Positions 6,096 through 7,938 of a DNA stretch of 7,938 nt are shown here, piece by piece. The stretch covers positions 1-7,938 of the forward strand of contig JACZVU010000124.1 of assembly GCA_022572485.1 (NCBI GenBank). The letters are read 5' to 3'. The position numbers and the translations under genes were made by a program. This DNA is from Myxococcales bacterium. Its GTDB lineage: Bacteria; Myxococcota_A; UBA9160; SMWR01. The notes below the pieces were generated by a model, which was not told the DNA's origin, did no database searches, and saw nothing but the letters and a program-made list of their open reading frames with translations. Positions within the stretch are counted from its first letter, which is position 1. Every line of letters starts with the position of its first letter.

Positions 6096-6902
6096 CTAGA
6101 CCTGCCCCATGAGTCGCGCCAGATATTCATCCGGATCCACCTCTTCCTCCTCGAATCGCCGATTGAGGAGGTTCTGGATTCGCTCGTTGCTGCTGTTGCG
6201 CACTTCGTCGACGGTCCCGATGGTCAAGATTTCGCCCTGATCCAGCACGGTGATCCGATCTGCGATCTTGAAGGCACTGTCGAGCTCGTGGGTTACCACG
6301 ACGATCGTCATTTGCATGGCGCTTCGCAATCGGAGGATCAATTCATCGAGCGCGGAAGAGACTACCGGATCGAGGCCTGCCGAAGGTTCGTCGCAGAAGA
6401 GCAACGCTGGGTCCATGATGATGGCTCGCGCGAGCGCGGCTCGTTTGACCATGCCGCCCGAAAGTTCCGAGGGCATCAGGTTCTCGAAGCCGGCGAGGTC
6501 GACGACCTCGAGCTTGAGGCGCGCCATGATGTTCATCGTCGTCCGGTCGAGGTTGGTGTGCTCGCGAAGGGGCAGGATGATGTTTTCGCCCACCGTCATC
6601 GAGCTGAAGAGGGCTCCGCTTTGAAACGAGACGCCGATCTTCCTGCACAGAGTGTAGAGATCTGCCTGACTGAGCTCACTCAACTCGTGGCCGAGCAGCT
6701 TGATCGAGCCCGAGGTCGCCGTTTCCAACGCCATCATGTGTCGGAGCAGGGTACTCTTCCCGGATCCGCTGCCGCCCATGATCACCATGATCTCACCGTG
6801 CTGGATCGTCAGGCTCACGTCCTTGAGGATCTGGCGGTCGCCGTAATGGGTGACGAGATTATTGACCTCGATTACGGGCTGCGGGGCCTGGGCTTCCGTC
6901 AT
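6096..6902 (-). CDS. mlaF: ABC transporter ATPase of the MCE lipid-transport system (MlaF type)
   Basis: This is the 268-residue cytoplasmic ATPase that powers the lipid transporter. All ABC motifs are intact: Walker A GGSGSGKST at 43-51, Q-loop Q94 in SFQSGALF, the signature LSGG at 147-150, Walker B LLFCDEP at 167-173 with catalytic E172, D-loop SAGLDP at 174-179 and the switch histidine H205. The SFQSGALFSSMTVGEN segment is characteristic of the MlaF/MKL branch. The C-terminal extension after residue 240 (RIQNLLNRRFEEEEVDPDEYLA region) is also seen in MlaF proteins and may contact the partner ATPase subunit or STAS protein. The ATG at 6902 begins one base after the permease stop; a TTG at 6920 would add six residues but lacks a ribosome binding site. 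The tight spacing implies translational coupling. Confidence 0.94.
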   Translation of the reverse strand: MTEAQAPQPVIEVNNLVTHYGDRQILKDVSLTIQHGEIMVIMGGSGSGKSTLLRHMMALETATSGSIKLLGHELSELSQADLYTLCRKIGVSFQSGALFSSMTVGENIILPLREHTNLDRTTMNIMARLKLEVVDLAGFENLMPSELSGGMVKRAALARAIIMDPALLFCDEPSAGLDPVVSSALDELILRLRSAMQMTIVVVTHELDSAFKIADRITVLDQGEILTIGTVDEVRNSSNERIQNLLNRRFEEEEVDPDEYLARLMGQV

Positions 6903-6903
6903 T

Positions 6904-7719
6904 TCAAGCCGTCGTCGCAAATACGAAGATCATGTCCGTCAATACGATGGCTGTTATTCCATGAACAACGGCCGACGTCGTCACGCGGCCGACACCTTCG
7001 GCGCCACCTTTGACGGAGACTCCATCGACGACGGACACGATCGTAATCAGCACCGCAAAGATCAAGCTCTTCGTCAGGCCGTGAGCAAGGTCGTCGGTTC
7101 CGATTGACGCGTTGACCTGTGCGAAGAACGCCGATGCGGTCGTACCGATCTGCGGTGCAACGTATAGAGCCGACCCGATCAGCGAGATGCCGATCGACCA
7201 CAAGGTCAACGCCGGAAGTACGATCATCATTCCCAGCAGGGCGGGCACGACGATATAACGGACCGGGTTGATGCCCATGACCTTGAGGGCGTCGATTTCC
7301 TGACTGATCATCATCGTGCTGATGCGGGCGGCGAGCGCCGAGCCGGACCGGCCAGCGACCAGAATGCCCGTGATCAACGGGCCGAACTCGCGGGTTACCG
7401 AAAGCGCCACCATGAACATCACCTGATGTTGAGCGCCGAATTGTTCGAGGGAGTCGATGCCCTGCATGGAGAGCGTGATGCCGATTGCCACAGAGAGCAT
7501 CGACACGATGGGGATGGCGTTGACCCCGATCAGCATCATCTGGGCAAAGACGGGTTCGGCCCGAACCCTCTGGCCCTTTCGGTGACCCCTGATGAGCCAA
7601 TAGAATGATTCGAAGAAGAGATATGCGCCGAAGCCGAACGCTTCGACGAATTGGGATGCGCTCCGCCCCACCGATTCGAGGACGTGTACCGGCGAGCCGT
7701 GTTTGTCAGGCGCCGCCAC
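6904..7719 (-). CDS. mlaE: MlaE-type permease of the MCE lipid-transport system
   Basis: This 271-residue inner-membrane permease couples ATP hydrolysis to movement of phospholipid through the MCE ring. It has an amphipathic N-terminus (residues 12-45) and about five hydrophobic helices, near 60-85, 98-125, 155-188, 215-232 and 246-268. Family hallmarks are REFGPLITGILVAGRSGSA at 110-128 and the coupling segment QEIDALKVMGINPVRYIVVP at 140-159, which contacts the ATPase, plus GGAEGVG at 238-244. Length is normal. The start is a GTG at 7719, chosen for its GAAGGA ribosome binding site 4 bases upstream; no in-frame ATG precedes M61. It overlaps the end of the STAS gene by 14 bases and abuts the ATPase gene. 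Confidence 0.94.
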   Translation of the reverse strand: MAAPDKHGSPVHVLESVGRSASQFVEAFGFGAYLFFESFYWLIRGHRKGQRVRAEPVFAQMMLIGVNAIPIVSMLSVAIGITLSMQGIDSLEQFGAQHQVMFMVALSVTREFGPLITGILVAGRSGSALAARISTMMISQEIDALKVMGINPVRYIVVPALLGMMIVLPALTLWSIGISLIGSALYVAPQIGTTASAFFAQVNASIGTDDLAHGLTKSLIFAVLITIVSVVDGVSVKGGAEGVGRVTTSAVVHGITAIVLTDMIFVFATTA

Positions 7720-7938
7720 GGATTCCTTCGGACAGGGTTTCGTGAATCGTAAAGACTGTGTCGAGTCGGGCGAGTTCGAGTACCCGCAGTGCGGCTGCGT
7801 TCACGGCGACCAGCACGAAGCGCGTGCCCTTCTGCTTGGAGGCCTGAAATGCTTCGACGAGGCTCGCAACACCGGAGCTATCGATGTAGCTGACCGCCGA
7901 GAGGTCGACGAAGACGTCTTGCCCTTTTGCCACACACT
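7706..7938 (-). CDS. STAS-domain protein of the lipid-transport operon (MlaB-like, N-terminus cut by window)
   Basis: This is the C-terminal part (77 codons visible, no stop upstream) of a small STAS-domain protein, the fold of anti-sigma-factor antagonists and of MlaB. In MlaFEDB, MlaB binds the MlaF ATPase and is needed for its stability and activity. The visible part contains FVDLSAVSYIDSSGVASLV with the conserved DSSG loop, in which one serine is the phosphorylation site in SpoIIAA-type relatives, followed by a helix, the RFVLVAVN strand and a closing helix. About 25-35 residues are missing by comparison with a usual length of about 100. The GTG at 7933 is open upstream and is not the real start. 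Being first in the operon with a 14-base overlap into the permease gene favours a transporter role over sigma-factor control, but the latter cannot be excluded. Confidence 0.85.
   Translation of the reverse strand, partial: CVAKGQDVFVDLSAVSYIDSSGVASLVEAFQASKQKGTRFVLVAVNAAALRVLELARLDTVFTIHETLSEGIRGGA
7724..7729 (-). promoter_or_regulatory. Ribosome binding site deciding the GTG start of the permease gene
   Basis: GAAGGA on the minus strand lies 4 bases before the GTG at 7719 and inside the end of the STAS gene. It is the best ribosome binding site near the permease's N-terminus and supports the non-ATG start. Confidence 0.6.

Noticed and set aside
6288..7013. 241-codon plus-strand frame opposite the ATPase gene
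   Set aside because: It is an antisense shadow; the minus strand carries all ABC ATPase motifs in order.
7706..7938. STAS protein as an anti-sigma-factor antagonist
   Set aside because: The DSSG loop would fit, but overlap with the permease gene and the MCE operon context make an MlaB-like role more likely; no anti-sigma kinase or sigma factor gene is visible.

Overview
The window is a gene-dense stretch of high-GC chromosomal DNA (about 60% GC by eye) from what is most likely a Gram-negative environmental bacterium. The main evidence is a five-gene cluster for an MCE/Mla-type lipid transporter that includes an outer-membrane-type lipoprotein; such systems serve two-membrane cell envelopes. 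The left end carries a ferredoxin-type oxygenase reductase and an F420/FMN-type PPOX protein, a mix seen in catabolically versatile lineages such as Myxococcota, Binatota and other former Deltaproteobacteria. That placement is inference and I cannot fix the taxon.

Layout. (1) Positions 2-1148, plus strand: the 3' end of an NAD(P)H:ferredoxin-type reductase with a C-terminal plant-type [2Fe-2S] domain, then a small PPOX-fold flavin/F420 protein that is best started at a GTG codon. (2) Positions 1149-1360: a gene-free gap between convergent genes. (3) Positions 1361-3704, minus strand: an amidinotransferase/deiminase-superfamily protein followed 40 bases later by an M20 metallo-deacylase, probably one transcript with a plausible promoter just upstream of 3704. 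(4) Positions 3791-4324, minus strand: a small multi-pass membrane protein of unknown function whose 3' end contains a run of nine C's. (5) Positions 4325-4551: a short gap with a perfect 8-bp GC hairpin. (6) Positions 4552-7938, minus strand: a tightly packed operon in the order STAS protein (cut by the window edge), MlaE-type permease, MlaF-type ATPase, MlaD-type MCE protein and PqiC-type auxiliary lipoprotein.

How they work together. In the lipid transporter, the ATPase and permease form the inner-membrane engine, the STAS protein probably binds the ATPase, the MCE protein supplies the periplasmic lipid-binding ring, and the lipoprotein probably works on the outer-membrane side. No MlaC-type soluble carrier is present within the window. 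The amidinotransferase and M20 enzyme probably act on the same or successive guanidino/amide metabolites. The amidinotransferase keeps the catalytic Cys, His and acidic residues, but the usual Asp of its His-x-Asp motif is replaced by Leu, so its substrate is an open question.

I see no tRNA, rRNA, CRISPR array, insertion sequence or phage gene. I did not find an obviously new multi-gene system; the most interesting part is the amidinotransferase/M20 pair.
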